Shown here piece by piece: positions 1 through 9,194 of a DNA stretch of 64,000 nt (position 1 is its first letter; each line of letters begins with the position of its first letter). A program made the translations under genes and the position numbers. The notes below the pieces were generated by a model. That model saw nothing but the letters and a program-made list of their open reading frames with translations. It did not search any database and was not told the origin of the DNA. Source of the stretch: Vannielia litorea (lineage in GTDB: Bacteria; Pseudomonadota; Alphaproteobacteria; Rhodobacterales; Rhodobacteraceae); contig NZ_FSRL01000001.1 of the NCBI RefSeq assembly GCF_900142295.1, positions 3,580,083 through 3,644,082 of the forward strand. Direction: 5' to 3'.

Positions 1-2
1 AG

Positions 3-1739
3 ATGAGCCCCATCGCCTGGACGACGGGCGACTGGCTGCACCGCTGGGCCGGCGAGGCGCCCGAGCGGGTGTTCATTGCCGAGCGCTCCGGCGCGGGATG
101 GCGCGAGCTGGGCTATGCCGAGGTGCTGCAACGGGTGCGGGCGATCGGCGCGTCGTTGCTGGGGCGCGGGATGGGGCCGGAGACGCCGATTCTAGTGATG
201 TCGGGCAACTCGCTCGATCACGGGCTCCTGGCGCTCGCGGCGCAATACGTGGGCATTCCGCTGGTGCCCGTGGCCGAGCAATACGCGCTGATCCACGGTG
301 CCCACGGGCGGCTGAAGCACGCGGTGGATCTGGTGAAGCCCCGCATGGTCTATGCCGACGACGCTGCCCGCTATGCCGAGGCACTCGCCCTGCCCGAGAT
401 CGCCGGGCTGGAGCGGCTGGTTTCGGCCAATGCCGAGCCGGGCATGGTGGCGTTCGACGACCTGCTGAAGGGCGACGGCGGGGTTGATATCGATACTGTT
501 CATGCCGGAATCGGGCCTGATACGGTTGCCAAATACCTGCTGACCTCGGGTTCTACCTCCAACCCAAAGGCCGTGATCACGACACATTGGATGATGTGTG
601 CCAACCAGGCGCAGCTGCTCGACGCGCTGCCCTTTCTCGCCGCCAAGCCGCCCCGGATCGTGGATTGGCTGCCGTGGAACCATGTGTTTGGCGGGTCGCA
701 CAACTTCAACATGATGCTGGCCAACGGTGGCTCGATCTACATCGACGATGGCAAGCCGACGCCCGCCCTGATCGACCGGACGCTGGAGAACCTCGCCATG
801 AAGGCCGGGACCATCTGGTTCAACGTGCCGGTGGGCTTTGGCATGGTGGTGGAGGCGATGAAGGCCGACGCCGCATTGCGCCGCGCCGTCTTCGGCGAGC
901 TCGACATGATCTTTTATGCCGGGGCCTCGCTGCCGCAGGACATCTGGACGGCGATGGAAGACATGGCGATGGAGGTGCGAGGCTCGCTGCCGCTCATGAC
1001 CTCCTCCTGGGGCCTGACCGAAACCGCCCCCGCGACCCTGCTCCAGCACGAGCCGACCGACCGCTCCGGCATCGTCGGCGTGCCGCTCACCGGCGTGACC
1101 GCCAAGTTGATCCCAGACGCCGACATGCGCTGCGAGGTGCGGGTGAAGGGGCCCAACATCATGCCGGGCTACTTCGAGGACCCGGAGAAGACGCGGGAGG
1201 CCTTCGACGAGGAAGGCTTTTTCATCACCGGGGATGCGATGGTTTTCGTCGACCCCGACGACATCAACAAGGGGATGAAGTTCGACGGGCGGATCTCGGA
1301 GGACTTCAAGCTCCAGACCGGCACCTGGGTGCGCGCGGCAGGCCTGCGCATGGAGGCGCTGAAGCTGCTCGACGGGATCGCCGCCGATCTGGTGATCACG
1401 GGGGCCGACCGCACCGAGATCGGGCTGCTGATCTTCCCCAACATCAACGCATTAAAAAAGGCCGGATTCGAGACTGACACAGCGGAGAACGCCCTGATCG
1501 GCCGGAACCTGCACAGCGAGATCCGTCATCGCCTGGCAGAGCGGGCACGCGAGAACTCGGGTTCCGCCAGCCGCATCACGCGCGCCCTAGTGCTGGCCGA
1601 GCCGCCCTCGATGGGCGACGGCGAGATGACCGCGAAGGGCAACCTCAACTTACGCAAGGTGGTCACGCGCCGTGCCGAACTGCTGGAGCGGCTCTACGAC
1701 AACGCCGACCCCGCTGTGATCACAATCAAGGAGAGCTGA
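3..1739 (+). CDS. Feruloyl-CoA synthase-like acyl-CoA ligase (5' end possibly cut)
   Basis: ANL-superfamily adenylating enzyme, 578 residues from the first visible ATG. The phosphate-binding loop TSGSTSNPK lies at residues 181-189, WGLTET at 336-341 and ITGD at 408-411. The text around WLPWNHVFGG and the CoA-ligase C-terminus resembles feruloyl-CoA synthases, which activate ferulate or related hydroxycinnamates with ATP and CoA in the cytoplasm. Family members usually carry about 20-40 more N-terminal residues before the LHRWA segment, so the true start may lie upstream of the window. The stop is one base before the ATG of the amidohydrolase, so the two are co-transcribed. Substrate is inferred from family resemblance only. 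Confidence 0.8.
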   Translation: MSPIAWTTGDWLHRWAGEAPERVFIAERSGAGWRELGYAEVLQRVRAIGASLLGRGMGPETPILVMSGNSLDHGLLALAAQYVGIPLVPVAEQYALIHGAHGRLKHAVDLVKPRMVYADDAARYAEALALPEIAGLERLVSANAEPGMVAFDDLLKGDGGVDIDTVHAGIGPDTVAKYLLTSGSTSNPKAVITTHWMMCANQAQLLDALPFLAAKPPRIVDWLPWNHVFGGSHNFNMMLANGGSIYIDDGKPTPALIDRTLENLAMKAGTIWFNVPVGFGMVVEAMKADAALRRAVFGELDMIFYAGASLPQDIWTAMEDMAMEVRGSLPLMTSSWGLTETAPATLLQHEPTDRSGIVGVPLTGVTAKLIPDADMRCEVRVKGPNIMPGYFEDPEKTREAFDEEGFFITGDAMVFVDPDDINKGMKFDGRISEDFKLQTGTWVRAAGLRMEALKLLDGIAADLVITGADRTEIGLLIFPNINALKKAGFETDTAENALIGRNLHSEIRHRLAERARENSGSASRITRALVLAEPPSMGDGEMTAKGNLNLRKVVTRRAELLERLYDNADPAVITIKES

Positions 1740-1740
1740 C

Positions 1741-2613
1741 ATGGTCGATATCACCAAGGTCCGCGCCATCGACATTCATACCCACGCCGAAGAGCCCTGC
1801 GGCTGCCATCCGGATGACGGCTACGACGAGTTGCAGAGCACCATGGCCAAGTACTTTCGGGCGCCCTGGGAACATCCGCCGACCATCCCCGAAACCGCCG
1901 CGCACTTCCGCGAGCAGAACATCGCGGCGGTGATCTTTCCGGTCGATGCGGAGCGGGAGACGGGCTACCGGCGCTACTCCAACGACGAAGTGGCCGAGCT
2001 GGTGGCCGAGAACAGCGATGTGCTGATCCAGTTTGCCTCGATCGACCCGTGGAAGGGCAAGATGGCCGCCCGAGAGGCGCGCCGGCTGATCCGCGAGTAC
2101 AAGGTGAAGGGGTTCAAGTTTCATCCCACCATGCAGGGGTTCTTCGCCAACGACCGCATGGCCTATCCGCTCTACGAGGTGATCGAGGAGGAGGGCTGCG
2201 TGGCGCTCTTTCACACCGGGCAGACGGGCGTGGGCTCGGGCATGCCGGGCGGCAACGGGATGCGGCTGAAATACTCCAACCCGATGTACATGGATGACGT
2301 GGCGGTGGACTTCCCCGACATGAAGATCATCCTCGCGCACCCCTCCTTTCCCTGGCAGGAGGAGGCGCTGGCCGTGGCGCAGCACAAGCCCAACGTCTAC
2401 ATCGACCTGAGCGGGTGGAGCCCCAAGTACTTTCCCGAGATCCTCGTGCGTTACTGCAACACGATCCTGCGCAAGAAGGTGCTGTTCGGCTCCGACTGGC
2501 CGATGATCACGCCGGAGCGCTGGCTGGCCGACTTCGAGAAGATCGGCATCAGGGACGAGCTGCGGGAAGACATCATCAAGGGCAACGCGGCACGGCTTTT
2601 GGGGCTGGGCTAA
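1741..2613 (+). CDS. Amidohydrolase-2 family metal-dependent hydrolase
   Basis: A 290-residue TIM-barrel hydrolase of the amidohydrolase-2 type. Metal ligands are visible: HTH at residues 13-15 (after Asp11), His158 in LFHTG, His200 in LAHPSFPW and Asp252 in FGSDWP. No signal peptide, so cytoplasmic. It starts one base after the feruloyl-CoA synthase-like gene. In CoA-dependent, retro-Claisen type degradation of hydroxycinnamates, a hydrolase of this family cleaves the 3-keto-acyl-CoA intermediate; the pairing here suggests that role. A hydrolase or decarboxylase acting on another aromatic intermediate is the alternative. Fold confidence is high, substrate is inferred. Confidence 0.8.
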   Translation: MVDITKVRAIDIHTHAEEPCGCHPDDGYDELQSTMAKYFRAPWEHPPTIPETAAHFREQNIAAVIFPVDAERETGYRRYSNDEVAELVAENSDVLIQFASIDPWKGKMAAREARRLIREYKVKGFKFHPTMQGFFANDRMAYPLYEVIEEEGCVALFHTGQTGVGSGMPGGNGMRLKYSNPMYMDDVAVDFPDMKIILAHPSFPWQEEALAVAQHKPNVYIDLSGWSPKYFPEILVRYCNTILRKKVLFGSDWPMITPERWLADFEKIGIRDELREDIIKGNAARLLGLG

Positions 2614-2637
2614 AATCGCCCCGGGACAAGCCCCGAC

Positions 2638-4005
2638 CTACGGGAGCAGCTTGCCGGGGTTCAGGATGCCTTTCGGGTCCATCGCGGCCTTGATCGCCCG
2701 CATCGGCACCAGCGCGGGGCCGTGCTCTGCCTCCATGTACTTGCGCTTGCCCAGCCCGATCCCGTGCTCGCCGGAGACGGTGCCGCCGAGGCGCAGGGCG
2801 GTTTCGGCGAGATGGGCAGAAAACGTCTCTATCATGGCCAGTTCGGCGGGGTCTTCGCGGTTGAAACCAATGCCGGTGTGGAAGTTTCCGTCTCCGACAT
2901 GGCCCACGATCACCGGCTCCAGGCCCAACTCGCGGGCTTTGCCCTCGGCCGCGGTGACGGCTTCTGCAAGCTGGGAAATCGGCACGCAAACGTCAGTCGC
3001 CAGGATGCGCTTGCCGGGATAGAGCGCCTTGGAGGCGTGGTGGCCGTTGTGGCGCATGGCCCAGAGCGCATTGCGCTCCTCCATCCGGGTGGCGCGCTTG
3101 AAGTCCTGCGCGTCGAAATCGGCGGCGATCTCCTCGAACATGGCCGATTGCTCCTCGACCGCCGTTTCGGAGCCGGAGAACTCAAGAAAGAGATGCGGCT
3201 CTTCGGGCATGCCGGCATTGCTGGCGCGGTTGAACCCGCGGACCATGGTGGCGTTGACCAGCTCGATCCGGGCCATGGGAATCCCCGTCTGGATGGTTGT
3301 GATCACGCAGTTCACCGCGTCCTCGACGGTCGGGAAGCGGCAGGTGGCGGCGACGATGCTCTCGGGCTGGCCGTGGAGCTTGAGGGTCAGCTCGGTGATG
3401 ATGCCGAGGGTGCCCTCTGACCCGATCAGCAGGTGGGTGAGGTCGTAGCCCGAGGACGACTTGCGCGCGCGGGAGCCGGTGCGGATGACCCGGCCATCTG
3501 CCAGCACGGCCTCGAGGGCCAGCACGTTCTCGCGCATGGTGCCGTATCGCACCGCCATCGTCCCGCTGGCGCGGGTCGCCGCCATGCCGCCGAGGGAGGC
3601 GTCGGCGCCCGGGTCGATGGGAAAGTAGAGGCCGGTGGCGCGCAGTTCGTCGTTGAGCTGGGTGCGGGTGACACCGGGCTGAACGACCACGTCCATGTCG
3701 GCGTCATGCACGGCGAGGATGCGGTTCATCAGCGAGAGGTCGAGCGTGAGCCCGCCCTGAACCGGCAGGTGGTGGCCTTCGAGCGAGGTGCCGGTGCCAT
3801 AGGCGGTGACAGGCATCGCCTCGGCATGGGCGATGCGCATGATCGCCGCCACCTCCTCGGTGGTCTTGGGGTAGGCCACGGCATCGGGGAGGGCATCGGG
3901 GAAATGCGCCTCGTTCTGGCCGTGGGCGGCGCGCTCGGCGTCAGACCTCCTGAGGCGGTCGCCAAGGAGCGTTTCGAGCTGTGTCAGAGCCTGTTCATGC
4001 GCCAT
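2638..4005 (-). CDS. FAD-linked D-2-hydroxyacid dehydrogenase (GlcD / D-lactate dehydrogenase type)
   Basis: A 455-residue flavoprotein with an FAD_binding_4 (PCMH-type) N-terminal half, seen in YGTGTSLEGH around residues 69-78 and DPGADASLGG at 131-140, and an FAD-oxidase C-terminal half. HVGDGNFH (369-376) and SGEHGIG (411-417) are the conserved metal and substrate segments, and the chain ends in the usual NPGKLLP. It oxidises D-lactate, glycolate or a similar 2-hydroxyacid. There is no export signal. Its ATG directly abuts the TGA of the upstream aminotransferase, so the two form an operon and may act on linked amino-acid / hydroxyacid metabolites. Exact substrate cannot be told. Confidence 0.85.
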   Translation of the reverse strand: MAHEQALTQLETLLGDRLRRSDAERAAHGQNEAHFPDALPDAVAYPKTTEEVAAIMRIAHAEAMPVTAYGTGTSLEGHHLPVQGGLTLDLSLMNRILAVHDADMDVVVQPGVTRTQLNDELRATGLYFPIDPGADASLGGMAATRASGTMAVRYGTMRENVLALEAVLADGRVIRTGSRARKSSSGYDLTHLLIGSEGTLGIITELTLKLHGQPESIVAATCRFPTVEDAVNCVITTIQTGIPMARIELVNATMVRGFNRASNAGMPEEPHLFLEFSGSETAVEEQSAMFEEIAADFDAQDFKRATRMEERNALWAMRHNGHHASKALYPGKRILATDVCVPISQLAEAVTAAEGKARELGLEPVIVGHVGDGNFHTGIGFNREDPAELAMIETFSAHLAETALRLGGTVSGEHGIGLGKRKYMEAEHGPALVPMRAIKAAMDPKGILNPGKLLP

Positions 4006-5175
4006 TCAGCCCTCCAGAAACTTGCCGATACGGGACAGCGCCTCGCGGATGTTCTCCTCGCTGTTGGCGTAGGAAAACCGCAAGAACCCCTCGCCATGCG
4101 CACCGAAGCTGGTGCCCGCGACGGTGGCAACGCCGCAGTCTTCGAGGAATCTGTCCTGCGCCTCGCGGGCAGAGAGGCCGGTGCCCTCGATGTTGGGAAA
4201 GGCATAGAAGGCGCCGGCCGCATCGGCGCAGCGGACGCCGGGCAGGGCATTGAGGCCATCGACGATGACCTGGCGGCGACGGTCGAAGGCCTCGACCATC
4301 CTGACCACCTCGTCCTGCGGACCTTCCAGCGCGGCGATGCCGGCGAACTGGGTGGGCGCGTTCACGCAGGAGTGGTCGTTGATGCAGAGCCGGGTGGCGT
4401 GGTCGACCAGCGCGTCGGGCCAGACGGCATAGCCGAGGCGCCAGCCCGTCATCGCGTAGGTCTTCGACCAGCCGTCGAGCATGATCAGGCGGTCGCGGAT
4501 CTCGGGGTAGTTCAGCAGCGATGTGTGCTGGCGGCCGCCGTAGAGCATGCAGGAGTAGATCTCGTCCGACATCAGCACCACGTCGGGGTGGTCGGCGAGG
4601 CCCGCCACCAGCTTGTCGATCTCTTCCTTGGGCGTCACGCCGCCGGTGGGGTTGGCCGGCGAGTTGATGATGATGAGCCGGGTGCGCGGGGTGATCTGGC
4701 CCAGAACCTCCTCGGCGGAAAAGGCAAAGCCCTTGTCCTCGCGCAGCGCGATCGGAACGGGCGTGGCGCCGGAATACTTGATGACGCTCTCGTAGATCGG
4801 GAAGCCGGGGTTGGGATACATGATCTCGGCCCCCGCCTCGCCCAGCAGCATGCAGGCAAAGAACATGGTGGGCTTGCCGCCGGGCTGCACCACCACGTTG
4901 TCGGGGTTCACCTCGCAGCCGTGCCTCCGGTGCAGGTCGGCCGCGACCGCCGCACGCAGGGCGGGCAGGCCGTTGGCCGGGGTGTAGCCGTGGTGGCCGT
5001 CGCGCAGCGCCTTGATCCCGGCCTCGACGATATGCGCGGGCGTCTGGAAATCGGGCTGACCGATGCCGAGGTTGATGATGCTCTTGCCCTGCGCGGCGAG
5101 CTTGCCGGCGCGGGCTAGAACCTCGAAGGCGCTCTCCGTGCCGAGCCGGCCGGTGCGCTGCGAAACTGTGACCAT
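4006..5175 (-). CDS. Class I/II PLP-dependent aminotransferase
   Basis: Fold-type I aminotransferase of 389 residues, the normal length for the aspartate-aminotransferase family. Visible motifs are NPTGG (175-179), DEIY (204-207) and the PLP lysine Lys238 in the SKTYAMTGWR segment, plus NAPTQF. It transfers an amino group from an amino acid to a 2-oxo acid in the cytosol. It is the first gene of a two-gene minus-strand unit and its stop codon is immediately followed by the start of the FAD-dependent hydroxyacid dehydrogenase. The substrate could be aspartate, alanine or an aromatic acid. Confidence 0.85.
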   Translation of the reverse strand: MVTVSQRTGRLGTESAFEVLARAGKLAAQGKSIINLGIGQPDFQTPAHIVEAGIKALRDGHHGYTPANGLPALRAAVAADLHRRHGCEVNPDNVVVQPGGKPTMFFACMLLGEAGAEIMYPNPGFPIYESVIKYSGATPVPIALREDKGFAFSAEEVLGQITPRTRLIIINSPANPTGGVTPKEEIDKLVAGLADHPDVVLMSDEIYSCMLYGGRQHTSLLNYPEIRDRLIMLDGWSKTYAMTGWRLGYAVWPDALVDHATRLCINDHSCVNAPTQFAGIAALEGPQDEVVRMVEAFDRRRQVIVDGLNALPGVRCADAAGAFYAFPNIEGTGLSAREAQDRFLEDCGVATVAGTSFGAHGEGFLRFSYANSEENIREALSRIGKFLEG

Positions 5176-5303
5176 GGGTGTCTCCTCCTTGGCACAGCTT
5201 TTGGCCTGCCAAGGCGGAAATGAAAAGCCTCGTGGGCGAGCAGGCTGTTGCGGCGGCTTGAGGATTGATCGAGCGGCGCGGGCGGGATAAACCGCCCCGG
5301 CGT

Positions 5304-5380
5304 GGTCCCGTGGCTCAACTGGATAGAGCAGCCCCCTCCTAAGGGGCAGGTTACAGGTTCGAATCCTGTCGGGATCACCA
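5304..5380 (+). tRNA. tRNA-Arg (anticodon CCT)
   Basis: Complete 77-nt cloverleaf with encoded CCA. Acceptor GGTCCCG (5304-5310) pairs with CGGGATC (5370-5376), including one G-U pair. D stem is GCTC/GAGC, anticodon stem GCCCC/GGGGC, anticodon CCT at 5338-5340, T stem ACAGG/CCTGT around TTCGAAT. The discriminator A is followed by CCA at 5378-5380. It reads AGG codons. The next gene runs towards it from the other strand and ends 3 bases after the CCA. No integrase or repeat of the tRNA 3' end was seen nearby. Confidence 0.97.
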
Positions 5381-5382
5381 AT

Positions 5383-6336
5383 TCACCCAAGAACGCGGAT
5401 CGGGCTGCCATCGAGCCAGGCGCGGATGTTCTGCGCGGCCTCGGTGTAGAAGCCTGCGTAGTTGTCGCGCGAGACATAGCCAAGGTGCGGGGTGAGCACG
5501 GTGTTGGGGGCGGTGACCAGGGGGGAGGCGCCGTTGAGCGGCTCGGGGTCGTGCACATCGACGGCGGCACCGGCGATGCGGCCGCCGTGCAGCGCCGCTG
5601 CGAGGGCTTCGGTATCGACCACGCCGGCGCGGGAGGTGTTGAGCAGGTAGGCGCTGCGCTTCATCGTGGAGAGCGCGGCGGCGTCGATCATGTGGCGGGT
5701 GGAGGCGTTGAGCGGCACGTGGAGGCTCACCACATCGGCCTCGGCCAGCAGGGCCGCGAGCCCATCGGCGCGGCGGGCGCCCCCGGCGGCGGCGGCCTGA
5801 TCGGTGAGGCTGCGGCTCCAGGCGAGCACATCCATCTCGAAGGCGGTGCCGTAGCGGGCCATGGCCTGCGCCACGCGGCCAAAGCCGATGAGCCCGAGGG
5901 TCTTGCCCTTGAGGTCGGTGCCAAGGGTCGTTTGCCAGCCTCCGGCGCGCAGGGCGGCGTCTTCCTGCGGGATGTGCCGGGCAAGGGCAAGAAGCAGGCC
6001 CCAGGTCAGCTCGGGCGTGGGGTGGCCCAGGCTGGCGGTGCCGCAGACGGTGATGCCCCGGGCGGCGGCGGCCCCCATGTCGATGGAGGCGTTGCGCATG
6101 CCGGTGGTGACCAGCAGGCGGAGATTGGGCAGCCGACCGAAGAGGGCGGCATCGAAGGGGGTGCGCTCGCGCATGGCGACGATCACCTCGAAGGGGGCAA
6201 GACGGGATGTCAGCGCCTCGCCTGTCACGGTGTCCTGAAAGGCGGTCAGCTCTACATCCGGGAGCAGCGCGGACCAGTCTGCACAGGTGAGGGCGACGTT
6301 CTGGTAATCATCCAGAATGGCGCATCGGACTGTCAT
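5383..6336 (-). CDS. D-2-hydroxyacid dehydrogenase, NAD-binding
   Basis: A 317-residue D-isomer 2-hydroxyacid dehydrogenase. The Rossmann motif GFGRVA is at residues 151-156; the catalytic triad is Arg236 (NTSRAG), Glu265 (HDPEP) and His284 (LTPHLG). It reduces or oxidises a 2-keto / D-2-hydroxyacid with NAD(P). I chose the ATG at 6336, which is preceded by GGGAG and starts the conserved text; the open frame continues upstream without conserved sequence. The family includes hydroxypyruvate reductases and phosphoglycerate dehydrogenases. The short form without an ACT domain argues against a true SerA. Confidence 0.85.
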   Translation of the reverse strand: MTVRCAILDDYQNVALTCADWSALLPDVELTAFQDTVTGEALTSRLAPFEVIVAMRERTPFDAALFGRLPNLRLLVTTGMRNASIDMGAAAARGITVCGTASLGHPTPELTWGLLLALARHIPQEDAALRAGGWQTTLGTDLKGKTLGLIGFGRVAQAMARYGTAFEMDVLAWSRSLTDQAAAAGGARRADGLAALLAEADVVSLHVPLNASTRHMIDAAALSTMKRSAYLLNTSRAGVVDTEALAAALHGGRIAGAAVDVHDPEPLNGASPLVTAPNTVLTPHLGYVSRDNYAGFYTEAAQNIRAWLDGSPIRVLG

Positions 6337-6454
6337 GGTGGTTTGCTCCCGTTCCTTGCCTTGCGTTCCGGCAGGGGCGAGTTGCCGGCAGCGGCAAGCT
6401 AGCGTGCCGGCCCGCGGATTTCGAGAGGGCGCGGCGCGCGGCCGCTGCTGCAAG

Positions 6455-7780
6455 TCAGGCGGCTGATCTGGGCTGGTGCGTGCCGGCTTTCATGGCGGGC
6501 GCAAGACGCGGGCCGTAGAGCAGGACGTCGGGAAGGTGCGAAGAGGCAGGCTCCTGCATTTCGGCGGCGAGCTCCGACATGCGCTCGCTGCTCTCGAGAA
6601 TCGCATTGCGCTGGCCGTTGGCCCGCTCCTGCGCCGCGGCAAGCTGGGCGATGATATCGCCGATGCCGGCGTTGCCGGCGCCTGAGCGGCTGTCTTCGAT
6701 CTTGAAGGCCACGCGCAGGGTATCGAGCCCCAGCAGCATGCGCTTCATGTCGCGGCAGGAGCTGGCGATCCGGCCCGCCTCGGTCGCCACCAGCGCGTAG
6801 GCCTGACGCGACCAGGAGATGTAATCGGACTGGAGTTCGCGCAGCATGGCGCGCTCCGGGTTGATCTCGATCCCGCCCAGTTCGCGCTGTTCGGCCATGA
6901 GCTGACGGTCGCAGCGGGTGAGGATGGTTGCCACCGACCCGACGAGAAGGGCGCGCTCGATCGTCTTGCGGATCGAGGAAAAGCTGGTGTTCTCGCCGAT
7001 CACATGGGCCTCGAACCACTCCGACATTTCGGTGGACATGCCCTCGTAGTTGCGCGCCAGAACGCTCAGCGGCCCGTCGGTGCGCTCGACTCGTGCGGCC
7101 TTGATCTGGAGGTTGCGGGGGATGCCGCCGAGGTAGGCGAACTCGGTCGAAAGTTGCCCGGTGGCCTCGAGGATCGAATCGGCGAGCACCACGAGCTCCC
7201 GCGCGCCGGAGACGCTGACGATTGGCTCGATTCCGAGTGTCCGGCACTCGCTCATGAGCTCTTCGGCGACCGCATCGACAACGAAGGCATCGTAATCGTC
7301 GTAGCCCAGGCTGTTCAGACCGTCGTGCAGGGCGCGCGCGTTGTCTTCGATCGAGGTGCCGGCACGCTCTGCCGCAAGCAGCCCTTCATAAAGCGCCCTG
7401 ACGCGGTCGAAGAGTTTGCTCGAGGGTTTGATCCGGGCCGAGAGATACCCGCCCTTGCAGGGCGCGACGAGGGCAAAGACCCAGTAGTTGAGCCCGTCCT
7501 TGGCGCGGTTGTTCACATAGGCTGCCGTGACCTTGCCGGCGTTCAGCTCCTCCCAGAAAACGCGGAACAGGGCCTTGGGCATGTCGGGATGGCGGATGGT
7601 CCTGTGCGGTGCGCCGAGCAGTTCCTCCCACGCGTAGGCGGCAACGCGCTGGAACACGTAGTTGCCGCTCTGGATCACGCCTCGGTCGTCGGTGCGGGAA
7701 TAGAAGACCTCGCCCAGATCGAACGGCGCCTCACCGCTCCGCGGGCGACTCTCGTCGCGGCGGTCTTCTTCAATGTCCAT
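6455..7780 (-). CDS. Orphan Aer-like PAS domain protein
   Basis: A 441-residue soluble protein. Residues about 25-120 form a PAS domain of the Aer / aerotaxis type, recognised by the HPDMP segment (64-68) followed by the FWEELNAGK and NNRAKDG stretches. Aer-type PAS domains usually bind FAD and sense redox state or oxygen. The remaining 300 residues are predicted mostly helical, with heptad-like segments, but lack the conserved methyl-accepting signalling hairpin, transmembrane segments, and any kinase or GGDEF motif. It stands alone between unrelated genes. Output partner unknown. Confidence 0.75.
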   Translation of the reverse strand: MDIEEDRRDESRPRSGEAPFDLGEVFYSRTDDRGVIQSGNYVFQRVAAYAWEELLGAPHRTIRHPDMPKALFRVFWEELNAGKVTAAYVNNRAKDGLNYWVFALVAPCKGGYLSARIKPSSKLFDRVRALYEGLLAAERAGTSIEDNARALHDGLNSLGYDDYDAFVVDAVAEELMSECRTLGIEPIVSVSGARELVVLADSILEATGQLSTEFAYLGGIPRNLQIKAARVERTDGPLSVLARNYEGMSTEMSEWFEAHVIGENTSFSSIRKTIERALLVGSVATILTRCDRQLMAEQRELGGIEINPERAMLRELQSDYISWSRQAYALVATEAGRIASSCRDMKRMLLGLDTLRVAFKIEDSRSGAGNAGIGDIIAQLAAAQERANGQRNAILESSERMSELAAEMQEPASSHLPDVLLYGPRLAPAMKAGTHQPRSAA

Positions 7781-7882
7781 CCGGTCGCTCCTCGGTTGCG
7801 GGCGCGGGCCGGCGCCCGCGCCTGAAGAGGTGCTACAGGGATAGTTCTACCTATTGGTTAACCCGGGGCGGATGCCCAAGGC

Positions 7883-8554
7883 TCACTCGCCCAGCTTGGC
7901 GTCGAGGATCTCGGTGAACTCTTCGTAGTTCATGTTGGAGTGCTTCTCGCCGTCGATGACGAAGGAAGGGGTCGAATCGATCCCGTCGGCCTCGGCGTTC
8001 TTCAGGAAGAGGGCATACATCGCCTGCGCCTTTTCGGCATCGGCGAGGCAGGCATCGACCTGTGCGCCATCCAGCCCCGACTTGACCGCCAGCTTGCGCA
8101 GGTCGGCGTGGATGCCGGTGAGGTCGCGGGAGGCGAGCCACTCGGACTGCCCGGCATAGAGCGCGTCGGAGATGCCGAAGTAGCGCACCGGCCCGGCGCA
8201 GCGGGCCACCATCCCGGCCCAGAGCCCCGGCTTGTCGAAGTAGATCTCGCGGTAGGTGAAATGGACCTTGCCGGTGTCGATGTAGTTGGTCTTCAGCTGC
8301 TTGAAGACGTTCTGGTGAAAGCTGGCGCAATGCGGGCAGGTGAAGGAGGCATACTCGATCACCTTCACGGGGGCATTTTCGTCGCCCAGGGTCATCTCGA
8401 CGATGCTCGAGGTGTCGATTTCCTCGGCGGTCTGCGCCTGAGCGGCGAGGTCGAAGCCGGTGCCGCCGGGCGTGCTGGTGCCGCCGATGGCAAAATAGGT
8501 GCCGACCGCGAGCGCCGCGACGAAGAGGGCGGAATAGAGGATCTTGGTGTTCAT
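7883..8554 (-). CDS. Periplasmic DsbA-like thiol:disulfide oxidoreductase
   Basis: Thioredoxin-fold protein of 223 residues with an N-terminal signal or anchor helix (about 5-24). The active site is CPHC at residues 73-76, as in DsbA, and the cis-proline segment is STPSF near 194-198. It probably introduces or shuffles disulfides in exported proteins. I chose the ATG at 8554, which opens the hydrophobic leader; a longer frame would run back into the DUF721 gene. It follows that gene by 31 bases on the same strand, an arrangement common in Rhodobacteraceae. It has extra cysteines (120 and 169) that may form a structural pair. Confidence 0.9.
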   Translation of the reverse strand: MNTKILYSALFVAALAVGTYFAIGGTSTPGGTGFDLAAQAQTAEEIDTSSIVEMTLGDENAPVKVIEYASFTCPHCASFHQNVFKQLKTNYIDTGKVHFTYREIYFDKPGLWAGMVARCAGPVRYFGISDALYAGQSEWLASRDLTGIHADLRKLAVKSGLDGAQVDACLADAEKAQAMYALFLKNAEADGIDSTPSFVIDGEKHSNMNYEEFTEILDAKLGE

Positions 8555-8585
8555 GAGGGGCCTTTCAGTCTGCTCGACCGGGCGT

Positions 8586-9107
8586 TCAGCCGCGTCCGGT
8601 TTTCTGGATGACATGGGCGCCGAGACGGCTCAAGGCCGCTTTCAGCGCGGGATCGGTGACGCCCTCGGCCAGAGCCTGTGCCGCCGCCTGCTGGGCGGGT
8701 GCAGGCGCGGCGCGGCGGCGGGGCGCGTGGTTGAAATCGGCCTGTCCCTCGGCAAAGCCGGTGGGTGCCGTCTGGGTGAACTGGATGCGCTGGATCGCGG
8801 CATAGCCGTAGACCGCGTTGATCCGCTCGCGGATCTGCTCCTTCTGCATCTCGAGCATCGGTGCGTTGGCCCCGGTGGTCAGCACCCGCAGGGTTGCACC
8901 GAAGGTACCGCGCCCGAACTTGACCTCGAGCGGGCGGGTGATGGCGGCGGTCTCCTCGCCGACAATCTCGGGCCAATGCGTGAGCACGCGCATCTCGGCG
9001 AAGCCGCGCTTCTCGCTCGCCTTGCGGATATCCGCAGTCACGAACTTCGCCGTCTGGGCGAAGCCGCGCATGTGGCGCTTTGGCGTGGATGGGGCGGGTT
9101 TGGCCAT
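8586..9107 (-). CDS. DUF721 (DciA-like) protein
   Basis: A 173-residue DUF721 protein; the domain occupies about residues 12-115 with the family pattern HWPEIVGEE and the ILxxGANAPxLE-like region. DUF721 includes DciA, the helicase operator of many bacteria, so a role near DNA replication is possible. The C-terminal 60 residues are Ala/Pro/Arg-rich and low in complexity. The ATG at 9107 opens the conserved part. It is divergent from mutY, and the DsbA-like gene follows it. Function beyond the family assignment is not shown by the sequence. Confidence 0.85.
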   Translation of the reverse strand: MAKPAPSTPKRHMRGFAQTAKFVTADIRKASEKRGFAEMRVLTHWPEIVGEETAAITRPLEVKFGRGTFGATLRVLTTGANAPMLEMQKEQIRERINAVYGYAAIQRIQFTQTAPTGFAEGQADFNHAPRRRAAPAPAQQAAAQALAEGVTDPALKAALSRLGAHVIQKTGRG

Positions 9108-9194
9108 GGCCTCGCAATTCGGGTTGTGCGGCCCTATCTTACCGCCCGCAAGCCCGGAGGGGCCAGCCAAATGCGGGCAGGGGAGCCATAAACA

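Noticed and set aside
5304..5380. tRNA-Arg as an integration site for a mobile element
   Set aside because: No integrase, no repeated tRNA 3' end and no change of base composition downstream.
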